Numbered from the stretch's first letter, positions 25,225-33,868 are shown. The stretch is 46,116 nt of DNA from Candidatus Aldehydirespirator catecholifindens (GCA_028283245.1 JAPYNU010000093.1:1-46116), one strand, 5' to 3'. Numbers and translations are program-made. Notes: generated by a model from the letters alone, not told the origin.

Positions 25225-26169
25225 TCAGCGGACTGGCCGCTCTTGGTCTTGGAGATCTTGATTCTCTGTGAAGGCCTCTTCCACTACCTCGGTCTGGAGT
25301 TGCGGACGCCAGCGGAAGGCCCTGCGGCTGATCGGCTCGAAGACTAAACGCTCAAAGAGGATCGCAAAGATCACAAAAAAAGCTGCGTAACCGACCACTC
25401 CGTGGGCCCGATGAGCGTCATACCAGAATTTGATGGTCCAGCCAGCGCCGTCTTGGCCACCGAACACCTCGGCGATCACTAAGCCCTTCCATCCGATGGA
25501 GAAGCAGTACCGGGCGGCTGCGAACATGAACGGCAAGAGCGAAGGTACAAGCACATGGCGAATGATTCTTGATTGTGGCACCTTGAATGAGCGCGCCATG
25601 TCGAAGAGTTCGCGCGGCGTGTTGCGCACCCCTTCGCGCACATTGACGATCACGAAGGGGATGCCTGCCAGGATGACTGTGAGGATCGGGCCTCGATCGT
25701 CAAAACCGAAGATGATGCTGTTGAACAACGCCCAAGCCAGCGCTGGCATGGCCAATATCGCCATAGTCCAGTCATGACAGAAGGCGTTAGTGGCTCGTGA
25801 CAAGCCCATCGCCAGACCCAGCGCGGTTCCGAGGACCATGGCGATAGCAAAGCCCGACATCAAGCGGCGCAACGAGATATAGAAGGTTTCGTAGAGGTTC
25901 TTGCGAGCCAGTGTGTCGGTGATGAACTCATCCCACATGAAGGCACCGACCTCGCCGGGTGTGGGCAACACATCCACTGCGAACGGCCAAACCTGCTCCA
26001 CGGCCGCAAGCGTGATATGCCACACTGCGAACAAGAACACCGGGAACAGCAGGCGTGCAAAGTGCGGAGACTTGACGATTCTTACTGCCACGGCGAGCGG
26101 ATTGGGGGCGGAACTCATCGCAGTTGATGCGCTGACATCGTTTCGGCGGGGGGTTTCGGTGGTTGTCAT
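25225..26169 (-). CDS. ABC transporter permease (SsuC/TauC type) 1
   Basis: About 314 residues from the ATG at 26167-26169, with several membrane helices and the coupling loop ELFDMARSFKVPQSRIIRHV followed by LVPSLLPFMFAA. The family forms channels for nitrate, sulfonates, taurine or pyrimidine precursors. It is similar in plan to the adjacent permease at 26184-27062 (shared RxLPxELxDMAxSFKV-type loop), so the two form a heterodimer. The spacing to the upstream permease stop is about 14 bp. Confidence 0.93.
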   Translation of the reverse strand: MTTTETPRRNDVSASTAMSSAPNPLAVAVRIVKSPHFARLLFPVFLFAVWHITLAAVEQVWPFAVDVLPTPGEVGAFMWDEFITDTLARKNLYETFYISLRRLMSGFAIAMVLGTALGLAMGLSRATNAFCHDWTMAILAMPALAWALFNSIIFGFDDRGPILTVILAGIPFVIVNVREGVRNTPRELFDMARSFKVPQSRIIRHVLVPSLLPFMFAAARYCFSIGWKGLVIAEVFGGQDGAGWTIKFWYDAHRAHGVVGYAAFFVIFAILFERLVFEPISRRAFRWRPQLQTEVVEEAFTENQDLQDQERPVR

Positions 26170-26183
26170 AAGCACTCGGTTCC

Positions 26184-27062
26184 CTAGCTTGCTACAACAG
26201 CCTGACGCCAGCGGAAATAGCGCCTTTCGATGGCTTCAAGCACCACTTTCTCTAAGAACAGTGCGAAGAAAAAGAAAGCCAAGATCCAAGTCAAAAACTC
26301 GCTCATGTCAAACAGAACGGCACTGATCCGCATTTCGAAGCCGATCCCCTCAGACGATGAGAAGACTTCGGTTAGCACCGTAACCTTCCAGGCGATAGAG
26401 AACCCGAAGCGCAGACCGGTGAATAGGTACGGTGCCAGATGCGGAATCACGATCTGGCGGTTGCGCTTATAGAGGCTGACCTTGAAAGACTTAGCCATGT
26501 CAAGCAGGTCTTTAGGCAAAGCTCTGATGCCTTCTGAGACATTTACCGTGACCAGCGCGAATGTGGTCAAGATGATTGCGATGGTAGGGCCTATGGGCCG
26601 GTTGCCGAAGATGATGGCGGTGATCAGCACCCAGATCAGCCCAGGTGCCGACAGGCTGATCAGCACGGCGTCTTTGAAGAATCCTTCAAACCATTTGGAC
26701 TGCATCAGAATCCCGACCATCGCACCTATCAGGAACGACAGGCCGAAACCCACGGCTATGCGAGTGAGCGTGGCCTGGAAAGCGGCTGGCATGGTGCCCT
26801 CGCCCCAGATCTCACCAAAAGTCGCTAGCACCTCCGAAGGCCCCGGCAGCAGTTTGGGATCAAGTGGGTTGCCCCGAAGCCAGCTAAAGATGTCAAGGAG
26901 AGCGAACTCCCAAACAGCCAGCACGACGACGTAGCTCAAGATGCGCCAGAACCAGCGTGAGGTCAGCTCTTTCTGACGCGCCCGACGCGCCAGCTCCTCT
27001 TCGGTGACGCGCTGCTCAGCGGCCACCTCGCCGGTGCTGATGTCGGTCTGTGTGGCGGTCAC
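26184..27062 (-). CDS. ABC transporter permease (SsuC/TauC type) 2
   Basis: The 292-residue protein starts at GTG 27060-27062. A charged N-terminal tail of about 40 residues precedes the first membrane helix (ILSYVVVLAVWEFALLDIF). The coupling loop is ALPKDLLDMAKSFKVSLYKR, and the remaining helices match the binding-protein-dependent permease fold. It pairs with the product of 25225-26169. The gene is preceded by a 14-bp hairpin that separates it from the binding-protein gene. Confidence 0.92.
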   Translation of the reverse strand: MTATQTDISTGEVAAEQRVTEEELARRARQKELTSRWFWRILSYVVVLAVWEFALLDIFSWLRGNPLDPKLLPGPSEVLATFGEIWGEGTMPAAFQATLTRIAVGFGLSFLIGAMVGILMQSKWFEGFFKDAVLISLSAPGLIWVLITAIIFGNRPIGPTIAIILTTFALVTVNVSEGIRALPKDLLDMAKSFKVSLYKRNRQIVIPHLAPYLFTGLRFGFSIAWKVTVLTEVFSSSEGIGFEMRISAVLFDMSEFLTWILAFFFFALFLEKVVLEAIERRYFRWRQAVVAS

Positions 27063-27109
27063 GATGATGTTTCTTCGAGGGTCAAGACGAAAGCCTTCAA
27101 AGGGCAGAC

Positions 27110-27145
27110 GGCGGGCTGAACGCTTGGAGGTGCGTTCAGCCCGCC
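27110..27145 (-). promoter_or_regulatory. perfect 14-bp hairpin between binding-protein and permease genes
   Basis: GGCGGGCTGAACGC (27110-27123) and its exact complement (27132-27145) flank an eight-base loop, about 30 bases after the binding-protein stop. No T-run follows on the minus strand. Position and form mirror the hairpin at 11796-11840 in the other importer operon. Confidence 0.8.
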
Positions 27146-27176
27146 ACTACTGACTATTGAAACTGAGGGGCTCGGC

Positions 27177-28232
27177 CTAAGGAGCGATGGCCTCAAAGCG
27201 CGGCTGCGGGAAGCCGACATCAAGCCTGTTCTGGTTGTCTTCATGCAGTTCTGTCATGAAGTCATAGATAGCGACCTCAGCCTCAATCCAATCCGAGTCT
27301 AGGAAAACGCTGTCAACGAACCAGTCGTTTGCGCCCTGCATGAAGTCAACTGTGAATGCGATGTCTTCAGGGTCTTCTACTGCAAAGTGCTGCGGATAGG
27401 TCTCGACGATGGTGGCGGTGTTCTCTTCCCACTGCTCAATGCCGAGCTGCCACAGCTCAAGGAACGCCTTTGCTTCTTCTGGGTGAGCGTCATACCAAGA
27501 TTCGGTGGCGGTGAACAGGTTCGACATCACATGGTTCTTGCCGTCATTGAGCCCCGAGAAATCGTTGTAGAGCTGGAAGGGCATACGACCGTTGTACATC
27601 ACCTCAATTTCGCCAGCACGCAGGTGCGGTACGGCTGCTTCGGGGATCACCACAGCAGCTTCGCAGTCGCCGCGTAGCAGGTTGGTCGGGTTAACAAAGT
27701 GGTCATTAACGATCAGGTTGTAGTCGCCACCGCCGACGCGATAGTCAATGTCGTGCAGCTGATCCATCGCCACTGTCCAGAAACCGGTGTTGGATACGGG
27801 GCTGCTAACGCAAATATTTGAGCCGCGGGAAATATCTTCCAGAGTCTCATACGGACTGTCTGCTCGGCGCAGCATGAATGAGCGCTGGTAGTTGTACTTG
27901 CCGAAGGTGACAGTGTCGATAGAGGTCTCCTGCTCAAGCACGGGGATCTCCTGGGTGCCCATCGACACAATGTCACCATGTCCGCCTGCGAAGTAGGTGA
28001 ACTCGTCCCATGTGGAGGCGGTGACAATTCTGATGTCGTTCTCGATCTCCCAGATCTCAAGCAAACCGGTGTCAGTTAGCCAATCCCAGACGGGATCTGG
28101 AGCAAAAGCAAACCGGATGATCTCGGTATCTTGAGCCTCCGAGTCGTCATCATCGTCGCCACACCCAGCTGCTAGCAGCGTGAGCACAGCGAGCGCAGCG
28201 AGCACCTTCGCCATTCGGTTCGTTCTGAGCAT
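27177..28232 (-). CDS. NMT1/SsuA-like solute-binding lipoprotein
   Basis: The 351-residue protein starts at ATG 28230-28232 with GGGAGGAA upstream. A lipoprotein signal (MAKVLAALAVLTLLAAGC) is followed by an acidic DDDDD tether. The mature part (GGHGDIVSMGTQEIPVLE, ISRGSNICVSSPVSNTGFW, LLRGDCEAAVVIPEAAV) has the layout of nitrate/sulfonate/taurine or thiamine-precursor receptors. The glycine-rich phosphate-type loop of classic SsuA is not obvious, so the ligand is unknown. It is the first gene of the importer operon, read from a promoter near 28333-28360. Confidence 0.88.
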   Translation of the reverse strand: MLRTNRMAKVLAALAVLTLLAAGCGDDDDDSEAQDTEIIRFAFAPDPVWDWLTDTGLLEIWEIENDIRIVTASTWDEFTYFAGGHGDIVSMGTQEIPVLEQETSIDTVTFGKYNYQRSFMLRRADSPYETLEDISRGSNICVSSPVSNTGFWTVAMDQLHDIDYRVGGGDYNLIVNDHFVNPTNLLRGDCEAAVVIPEAAVPHLRAGEIEVMYNGRMPFQLYNDFSGLNDGKNHVMSNLFTATESWYDAHPEEAKAFLELWQLGIEQWEENTATIVETYPQHFAVEDPEDIAFTVDFMQGANDWFVDSVFLDSDWIEAEVAIYDFMTELHEDNQNRLDVGFPQPRFEAIAP

Positions 28233-28325
28233 TGTGTTCCTCCCTCTCAGGTGAGATCGGTGTGGCACCGATGGCAAGCAGCGGCACCTAGATAAGGGCT
28301 CTAGTAGAACCCCACGGTCCGACTA

Positions 28326-28360
28326 GTCATACATTATACACCATATATTATTTGTGTCCA
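28326..28360 (-). promoter_or_regulatory. promoter of the ABC importer with shared motif
   Basis: On the minus strand TGGACA (28355-28360) and TATAAT (28333-28338) are separated by 16 bases, about 100 bp upstream of the binding-protein ATG. The 14 bases at 28326-28339 (GTATAATGTATGAC) match 12 of 14 with the motif upstream of the DRE-TIM gene at 21194-21207. An imperfect AT-rich inverted repeat spans the spacer, as expected for an operator. Confidence 0.6.
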
Positions 28361-28421
28361 GTCGGGCGTTCGCATCACCCATGTCACGGAGAAGCCCCAT
28401 CAGCGGGAACATCAAGATCAA

Positions 28422-29642
28422 ATGAAAAACCCGGTCCAAAACGAATGCAGATCTGTGAGCGCGTCCAGCAGTTCTAGGAGGGGTGCGGCTCTGGCGGGGT
28501 TGGCCGTGTCAACCACATCGATTGCTCTGGGTGCCTTGCCGGTGTTTCTTCTTGGTGCGCTGGCAGTGTTCATTCGTGACGAGCTGAACTTCAGCGAGAC
28601 CCGGCTTGGGCTGGCTGTATCGACCTACTACTTGGCTTCGGCATTGGCTTCACTGCCAGGAGGCCGCCTATGTGAGGCTGTTGGCGGGCGAAGAGCGGTT
28701 GCGATAGCGGCACTGACAGGCGGAACTTCAATGCTCGCCACAGCACTGCTCGCCCGCAACTATGAGACGCTGCTGGTGTTGATGGCTACGGCTGGTGTGG
28801 CCAACGGCATTGCGCTGCCCGCCTCCAATCTGGTGATCGTCGGGCGGATACCGCAACGTATGCAAGGTGCTGCATTCGGGGTGAAGCAGTCGTCGGGGCC
28901 GATCAGCACTTTGCTGGCCGGGGCTTCGGTTCCGTTGCTGGGCTTGACCGTGGGTTGGCGCTGGGCATTCTTCTTGACCGCTGTGACCACGCTGCCCCTC
29001 ATCATTTGGGGTCGCAGCGCAACTCGTCGCAACTACAGCGAACGGCCAGCAAGCAAGCTACGAGTTCCAGTAGGTCCGTTGGTGGTGTTGGCCGCAGCTG
29101 CCGCAACAGCGGTTGTGGGCGGGGCATCAATCGCCGCCTTCTATGTGGAGTCAGCGGTCGCAGGAGGTGTATCGGCAGGCGCAGCAGGCACAACTCTTGC
29201 GGTGAGTAGCGTTCTCGGCATCGGCTTTCGGATCTTGTGGGGCTTCGTCGGCGACCGGTCACCGCGCTTGCATGTGCCGCTGCTGAGCATCCTCCTTGCG
29301 ATCGGGGCGTGCAGTTACGCGTTGCTGGGTCGCGTGTCCACTCCCGCGGCTTTGCTGGCGGTGACGATCACAGCCTTCGCCAGCGCTTGGGGCTGGCCAG
29401 CGCTGTTCAACTACACCATCGTGAACCATGTGCCACAGGCACCAGCGCTGGCTACCGGCATCGCAGGCACTGGACTCTTCGCGGGCGGCATTATCGGTCC
29501 GCCACTGTTTGGGGTGGTCGTTGAGGCATCGGGATACGCCACTGCCTGGTCTTGCGTGGCGGCTAGCGCTGCTTGTTCAGCACTGCTGATGCACATCGGA
29601 GGACGCCGACTCGAAAAGTCGCACCTACAAGTCGACCGCTAG
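28422..29642 (+). CDS. major facilitator superfamily transporter
   Basis: The 406-residue protein has about twelve hydrophobic segments and the MFS loop motif between helices 2 and 3 in the form LPGGRLCEAVGGRRA. The N-terminal half includes IALGALPVFLLGALAVFI; the second half has GIGFRILWGFVGDRSPRLH. It is divergent from the ABC importer operon and so shares its regulatory region. Direction and substrate cannot be read; as a neighbour of the catabolic genes it may import the same substrate class or export an intermediate. The ATG at 28422 has no strong ribosome site. Confidence 0.9.
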   Translation: MKNPVQNECRSVSASSSSRRGAALAGLAVSTTSIALGALPVFLLGALAVFIRDELNFSETRLGLAVSTYYLASALASLPGGRLCEAVGGRRAVAIAALTGGTSMLATALLARNYETLLVLMATAGVANGIALPASNLVIVGRIPQRMQGAAFGVKQSSGPISTLLAGASVPLLGLTVGWRWAFFLTAVTTLPLIIWGRSATRRNYSERPASKLRVPVGPLVVLAAAAATAVVGGASIAAFYVESAVAGGVSAGAAGTTLAVSSVLGIGFRILWGFVGDRSPRLHVPLLSILLAIGACSYALLGRVSTPAALLAVTITAFASAWGWPALFNYTIVNHVPQAPALATGIAGTGLFAGGIIGPPLFGVVVEASGYATAWSCVAASAACSALLMHIGGRRLEKSHLQVDR

Positions 29643-29677
29643 CTCTGCTAATGCACTGATTCAGGTTCTGGGAGTGG

Positions 29678-30709
29678 TCAGCCTTGACCGCCTGAGGTTT
29701 CCTTCACCGAGGCCTTGCCAGCGGCGATCCAGGGCATCATGGCACGCAGCTCTTCGCCGACCTTCTCAACGGGATGCTCATGCCCCTCGGCTTCAAGGCG
29801 CAGAAAGTTGGCCCGGCCGCTGCGGCTCTCGGCCACCCATTCATCAGCAAACGTGCCGTCTTGCACTTCGGCGAGTATCTGGCGCATCTGCGCACGGACT
29901 GCGTCGTTGACGATGCGCGGCCCACGCGTCAGATCACCATATTCGGCAGTGTCCGACACCGAATAACGCATTCCAGAGATGCCTTCCTCGTACATCAGAT
30001 CCACGATCAGCTTCAACTCGTGCAGACACTCAAAATAGGCGATCTCGGGCTGGTATCCGGCGTTTACGAGAGTCTCGAAACCGGCCTGCACCAACGCAGT
30101 AGTGCCGCCGCACAGCACAGCCTGCTCACCAAAAAGATCGGTTTCGGTCTCTTCAGTGAAAGTCGTTTCGATCACACCAGCTCGGGCACCACCAATCGCG
30201 TCCGCGTAGGCCAATGCCAGAGGCAATGCAGAACCAGAGGCGTCCTGCTCAATCGCTACCAAACACGGCACTCCGCCTCCCTCAACATATGTGCGACGCA
30301 CCAAATGCCCAGGGCCTTTGGGGGCCACCATACACACGTCAACTGAGTCGGGAGGCTCAATCAGGCCGTAACGAATATTGAAGCCGTGAGCGAAGAAGAT
30401 CGCTTCACCCGGCTGTAGGTTGGGGGCCACATGATCGGTGTATATGCCACCCATCTCGGTGTCGGGCATCAACATCATCGTCACGTCAGCCTCGGCAACA
30501 GCGTCAGCGATCGTCATGACCGAAAGCCCGGCCTCTCGGGCTTTCGCCGCTGAAGACGACCCTTCTCTCAAACCGACCCGCACATCAATGCCCGACTCTT
30601 TCAGGTTGAGCGCATGCGAGTGACCCTGCGAGCCGTAGCCGAGCACTGCGACCTTGCGACTAGCAATTGCTGAGGAGTCCACGTCGGATTCGTAATAAAT
30701 GTTGGCCAC
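29678..30709 (-). CDS. ilvC: ketol-acid reductoisomerase
   Basis: IlvC converts acetolactate or acetohydroxybutyrate to dihydroxy acids in Val, Leu and Ile synthesis, using NAD(P)H and magnesium. The 343-residue class I enzyme has the Rossmann motif [17 protein letters not shown], the cofactor loop [23 protein letters not shown] and the metal ligands in [16 protein letters not shown] and [19 protein letters not shown]. It starts at GTG 30707-30709 with GAGAGG upstream, 62 bp after ilvN, and converges with the MFS gene. Complete and ordinary. Confidence 0.97.
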   Translation of the reverse strand: MANIYYESDVDSSAIASRKVAVLGYGSQGHSHALNLKESGIDVRVGLREGSSSAAKAREAGLSVMTIADAVAEADVTMMLMPDTEMGGIYTDHVAPNLQPGEAIFFAHGFNIRYGLIEPPDSVDVCMVAPKGPGHLVRRTYVEGGGVPCLVAIEQDASGSALPLALAYADAIGGARAGVIETTFTEETETDLFGEQAVLCGGTTALVQAGFETLVNAGYQPEIAYFECLHELKLIVDLMYEEGISGMRYSVSDTAEYGDLTRGPRIVNDAVRAQMRQILAEVQDGTFADEWVAESRSGRANFLRLEAEGHEHPVEKVGEELRAMMPWIAAGKASVKETSGGQG

Positions 30710-30771
30710 AGGAACCTCTCTTGTTGGCTGTTGTTTGTCGGATTTGTTTTCTTAGATGTCTTGAATGGCCT

Positions 30772-31308
30772 CTAAGGCGCTAGTAGAGGCAAGGCGACTC
30801 TGCCGGTGCGCTGTAGTTCCACTATGCCGAAGGTTCGTAGGCGCTGCTCGAATTCGTCAAGCCGGGTGGGTCGCGCCGACAACGACAGCAGCATCTGTGA
30901 CTGGCTCTGATCAAGCACATATGCCCTGAAATCATCAATCAAGTCAAGTAGTTCATGGCGACGCTCGTTGCTAGCCGCGCTCTTCACTATGACCAGCATC
31001 AACTCTCGCTCCACAGACTCTAGGGGACTTAGCTCACGGATTTCCACCACGTTGATTAGTTTGTCGAGTTGTTTGACCACCTGCTCTAGCGGTGCCGAAG
31101 CCACATCCACCGTGAAAGTGATGCGACTAAAGCGTTCGTCTGCGGTTGGGGCTACAGCCAGCGACTCAATGTTGAATCCTCGTCGTGCAAAAAGCCCTGA
31201 CACACGCGCCAGCACTCCCGGCTTGTTCTCAACCGTGGTAACAACGGTACGGAACCGCTGCTGCGGCTCCAAGAACTCTTCGGAAGCTGCGTCGTTGAGA
31301 GAAGTCAT
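30772..31308 (-). CDS. ilvN: acetolactate synthase small (regulatory) subunit
   Basis: The 178-residue protein has an N-terminal ACT domain (TVENKPGVLARVSGLFARRG, then FNIESLAVAPTADERFSRI) that binds valine for feedback inhibition, and the C-terminal ALS_ss domain. It overlaps ilvB by four bases (ATGA), so the subunits are made in step. Length matches the family. Confidence 0.96.
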   Translation of the reverse strand: MTSLNDAASEEFLEPQQRFRTVVTTVENKPGVLARVSGLFARRGFNIESLAVAPTADERFSRITFTVDVASAPLEQVVKQLDKLINVVEIRELSPLESVERELMLVIVKSAASNERRHELLDLIDDFRAYVLDQSQSQMLLSLSARPTRLDEFEQRLRTFGIVELQRTGRVALPLLAP

Positions 31309-33038
31309 CGCTGTGAAGGGTCAACCACGAGTTCGGAGTTGGTGCAGCCTGCTGGAACCATCGGATACACGTTTTCGCCACGCTCGCAGCGAAACTCAAC
31401 CACCACAGGACGGTCATTGATCTCGTTGGCTTTGTTGATTGCTGGTGCCACTTCTTCTGGGGCTTCAGCACGCAGCGCCACACAACCCATCGCCTCGGCC
31501 CACTTCACATAGTCGGGAACTTCATAGGAGAGATACACCTCGCTGTAACGCTCGTCATAGAACATTTCCTGCCATTGGCGGACCATGCCCAGATAGGCGT
31601 TGTTGAACAAAGCCACCTTTATGGGTATGCGTCCTGTTGCGGCGGTTACCAGTTCTTGTGCGGTCATCTGGAAGCAGCCGTCACCGTCAATCGCCCAGAC
31701 CATACGGTCGGGTTTGCCGACCTTGGCCCCGATTGCCGCCGGTACCGAGAAGCCCATGGTTCCCAGACCCCCAGAGTTGATCCAGGTGTAGGGATGATCG
31801 AAACGCCAATACTGGCTGGTCCACATCTGATGCTGGCCCACGCCTGAGGTGACGATGGTGTCGTTAGGCGTGGAATCTCTCAGCACCTCCAGCACGTATT
31901 GGGGCTTGAGGCGCTCTCCTGGCTCTGACTGCTCATACACCAGCGGGTAACGCTCCTGCCATCCGCTGATCTGTGACCGCCAAGCTTGACGGTCAGGCTG
32001 AGCGTCACGGCCTCCGCAATCATGAAGCTCCTTGACTAGCGCCGCTATCACCACACGACAGTCACCATGCATAGCAACGTCGGGCTGTCTGACTTTGCCG
32101 AGTTCTGCGGCGTCTATGTCCACATGGATGACTTTTGCATCAGGCGCAAAACCATCAAGTCGTCCCGTCACCCGATCATCAAAGCGCGCTCCCAACGCAA
32201 TCAGCAGATCCGAGTGCTGCATAGCCGTCACAGCGGTGTAATTGCCATGCATTCCCGGCATCCCTAAGCACAGTTCGTGACTGTCGGGAAACGCTCCTCG
32301 CGCCATCAAAGTGGTGACCACAGGCACATCAATCAGTTCGGCTAGTTCCAGCAGTTCCTTCGCGGCGCGGGCTTTGAGTATGCCGCCACCTGCGTAGATG
32401 ACTGGTCGCTTCGCAGCGCTGATCAACTGCGCCGCGGCACGCAGCAGTTGCGGGTCGCAGTCGGTGACAGGACGATATCCAGGGAGTTCCATGATGTCGT
32501 CGTTGGGCTCATACCAGGTCATGGCCGAGCGCGGATTGTTGGGATCAACGATGTCTTTAGGCACGTCCACTAGCACCGGCCCAGGTCGCCCGGTGGTGGC
32601 GATGTGGAACGCTTCGTGGATCACTCGGGGAATGTCCTGAGCCTCGGTGACTAGAAAATTGTGTTTTGTGACCGACATGGTGATGCCGGTGGTGTCGCAT
32701 TCCTGGAAGGCATCAGTGCCGATAGCCGGATAAGGAACCTGTCCAGTGATGCACACCAACGGGATTGAGTCCATGTAGGCATCACACAGCGGGGTGACTC
32801 CGTTGGTGGCACCTGGACCAGATGTGATCATCATCACACCAGGTCGACCAGTGGCGTGAGCGTAACCTTCGGCCATGTGCCCGGCACCTTGCTCGTGACG
32901 CACCAGGATGTGGCGGATCGGCGACTCAATAATAGGGTCATAGACCGGCAAGATGGCACCGCCGGGCAGCCCGAATACCACTTCGACACCTTCATGTTCG
33001 AGTGCTTTGACTAGGGCTTGTCCGCCGTTGATATCCAT
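31305..33038 (-). CDS. ilvB: acetolactate synthase large (catalytic) subunit
   Basis: The 577-residue thiamine-diphosphate enzyme joins two pyruvates, or pyruvate and 2-oxobutyrate, in the first common step of branched-chain amino acid synthesis. The catalytic Glu is in RHEQGAGHMAEGYA. The FAD region and TPP motif GDGCFQMTAQELVTAATG are present, as is the C-terminal VVVEFRCERGENVYPMVP. The ATG at 33036-33038 is preceded by GGAAGG (33044-33049), which can be hidden in a hairpin (33046-33070). A leader peptide gene and promoter lie about 145-230 bp upstream, so expression is probably set by branched-chain amino acid supply. Confidence 0.97.
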   Translation of the reverse strand: MDINGGQALVKALEHEGVEVVFGLPGGAILPVYDPIIESPIRHILVRHEQGAGHMAEGYAHATGRPGVMMITSGPGATNGVTPLCDAYMDSIPLVCITGQVPYPAIGTDAFQECDTTGITMSVTKHNFLVTEAQDIPRVIHEAFHIATTGRPGPVLVDVPKDIVDPNNPRSAMTWYEPNDDIMELPGYRPVTDCDPQLLRAAAQLISAAKRPVIYAGGGILKARAAKELLELAELIDVPVVTTLMARGAFPDSHELCLGMPGMHGNYTAVTAMQHSDLLIALGARFDDRVTGRLDGFAPDAKVIHVDIDAAELGKVRQPDVAMHGDCRVVIAALVKELHDCGGRDAQPDRQAWRSQISGWQERYPLVYEQSEPGERLKPQYVLEVLRDSTPNDTIVTSGVGQHQMWTSQYWRFDHPYTWINSGGLGTMGFSVPAAIGAKVGKPDRMVWAIDGDGCFQMTAQELVTAATGRIPIKVALFNNAYLGMVRQWQEMFYDERYSEVYLSYEVPDYVKWAEAMGCVALRAEAPEEVAPAINKANEINDRPVVVEFRCERGENVYPMVPAGCTNSELVVDPSQR

Positions 33039-33045
33039 GTTGGCC

Positions 33046-33070
33046 TTCCGGTTGGGCCTTTCAGCCGGAA
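33046..33070 (-). promoter_or_regulatory. hairpin sequestering the ilvB ribosome-binding site
   Basis: On the minus strand TTCCGG (33065-33070) can pair with CCGGAA (33046-33051), which covers most of the GGAAGG ribosome site at 33044-33049. A six-pair stem is modest; combined with the leader peptide it could give translational attenuation. Confidence 0.4.
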
Positions 33071-33077
33071 CTGACTG

Positions 33078-33108
33078 TTAGATGTTGCACGTTTAGATTT
33101 TGCACGTT
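33078..33108 (-). repeat. tandem 15-bp repeat in the ilvB leader
   Basis: TTAGATGTTGCACGTT (33078-33093) and TTAGATTTTGCACGTT (33093-33108) differ at one base. They lie between the leader hairpin at 33127-33147 and ilvB, where alternative pairing or protein binding could occur. Confidence 0.5.
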
Positions 33109-33126
33109 TTATGCCATACGCGAAGC

Positions 33127-33147
33127 GACCTCCCTATCAGGGAGGTC
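33127..33147 (-). promoter_or_regulatory. 9-bp hairpin downstream of the ilv leader peptide
   Basis: GACCTCCCT and AGGGAGGTC flank a three-base loop, 36 bases after the leader peptide stop. It is the strongest stem in the leader, but no T-run follows on the minus strand, so a classical intrinsic attenuator is not evident. Confidence 0.6.
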
Positions 33148-33182
33148 AGCGCACGATCGGATGGGTTTGCGAACGCGCGCTG

Positions 33183-33233
33183 TCAGACTACTACTTCTAC
33201 GAATAGAACTACGAGCCGGTTAGCGTCGCGCAC
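33183..33233 (-). CDS. ilvB leader peptide (Val/Leu-rich, 16 aa)
   Basis: A small frame on the minus strand, GTG at 33231-33233 to TGA at 33183-33185, encodes MRDANRLVVLFVEVVV: six Val and two Leu in 16 residues. Actinobacterial ilvB genes are known to be preceded by short peptides with an RLVV-type run, used to sense charged Val/Leu tRNA. Ribosome stalling at these codons would change folding of the downstream RNA and raise ilvBNC expression. There is no Shine-Dalgarno. Instead a -10 element (CATACT, 33240-33245) ends six bases before the GTG, so the transcript probably begins at or next to the start codon. Confidence 0.78.
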   Translation of the reverse strand: MRDANRLVVLFVEVVV

Positions 33234-33239
33234 GGCTCA

Positions 33240-33268
33240 AGTATGGCTTAAAAATTGCTGCGTGACAA
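33240..33268 (-). promoter_or_regulatory. ilvBNC promoter
   Basis: On the minus strand TTGTCA (33263-33268) and CATACT (33240-33245) are separated by exactly 17 bases. The predicted start of transcription falls at the GTG of the leader peptide. Confidence 0.65.
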
Positions 33269-33397
33269 CCGCCTCAAACGGCGGGCTCTTACCCCTGCTC
33301 AGCCCGCCACTTTTGACACAAGCCCGTCAGACCCAACCGCTGAATGAGTTGTAATCGTGTGGCTACTGTGTTAACGGGCTAACCTGCGAAGTCTTGC

Positions 33398-33470
33398 GGG
33401 GCTATAGCTCAGTTGGTAGAGCGCTTCCATGGCATGGAAGAGGTCAGGGGTTCAATTCCCCTTAGCTCCA
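33398..33470 (+). tRNA. tRNA-Ala (GGC anticodon)
   Basis: A 73-nt cloverleaf: acceptor GGGGCTA with TAGCTCC including the G3-U70 pair that marks alanine tRNAs, D-arm TAGCTCAGTTGG, anticodon stem CTTCC/GGAAG with loop ATGGCAT, and T-arm AGGGGTTCAATTCCCCT. CCA is not encoded. Confidence 0.96.
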
Positions 33471-33489
33471 CTCTCCTCCGTTACTGCAC

Positions 33490-33520
33490 ACCAAGAGCCT
33501 CCTGCTGCAAGGCTCTTGGT
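33490..33520 (+). terminator. hairpin after tRNA-Ala
   Basis: ACCAAGAGCCT (33490-33500) and AGGCTCTTGGT (33510-33520) form a perfect 11-bp stem with a nine-base loop, 19 bases after the tRNA. No T-run follows. It probably ends the tRNA transcript. Confidence 0.6.
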
Positions 33521-33622
33521 CTACCCAATCTGTCAGAGGCGGTCTAACTATTTTAGAAACGCGCTCGGCCTTCGCCCATCTTTCTTCGCTCACCTCTGAA
33601 CTACTTGTGGTATCATTGACCG

Positions 33623-33868
33623 ATGAGTGGGATATATAAGATCACGATGGGAGATCGTGGCAGACTGGTGATTCCATCCGAAGTACGAAGACGCTCAAGC
33701 CTCGAACCGGGCACGGTGCTGGTGCTGATCGACTCACCCGATGGAGTGCTCCTAGTAACACGCGAACAACTCAGTGAGCGTGTACGCGCTGATCTAGAAG
33801 GGCACGACCTCGTCGGCGAGCTGAGCGCTGAACGCCGACGGGCATCTTCTTTAGAGGATGCCCGTTGA
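33623..33868 (+). CDS. AbrB/MazE-type antitoxin
   Basis: The 81-residue protein has a swapped-hairpin AbrB DNA-binding domain at the N-terminus (YKITMGDRGRLVIPSEVRRR) and a charged C-terminal tail (about 55-81) that should wrap the toxin. It neutralises the PIN toxin encoded next and represses the shared promoter. TATCAT at 33611-33616 ends six bases before the ATG, so the mRNA is probably leaderless. The frame overlaps the toxin by four bases. Confidence 0.88.
   Translation: MSGIYKITMGDRGRLVIPSEVRRRSSLEPGTVLVLIDSPDGVLLVTREQLSERVRADLEGHDLVGELSAERRRASSLEDAR

Noticed and set aside
33039-33268. T-box riboswitch upstream of ilvB
   Set aside because: No T-box consensus (AGGGUGGNACCGCG-like) or specifier stem is seen; the Val/Leu-rich leader peptide explains the region better.
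33280-33308. GGCGGGCT/AGCCCGCC hairpin followed by a short T-run on the plus strand
   Set aside because: It would be a plus-strand terminator but no plus-strand gene ends before it; it lies just upstream of the ilv promoter and may be chance or boundary insulation.
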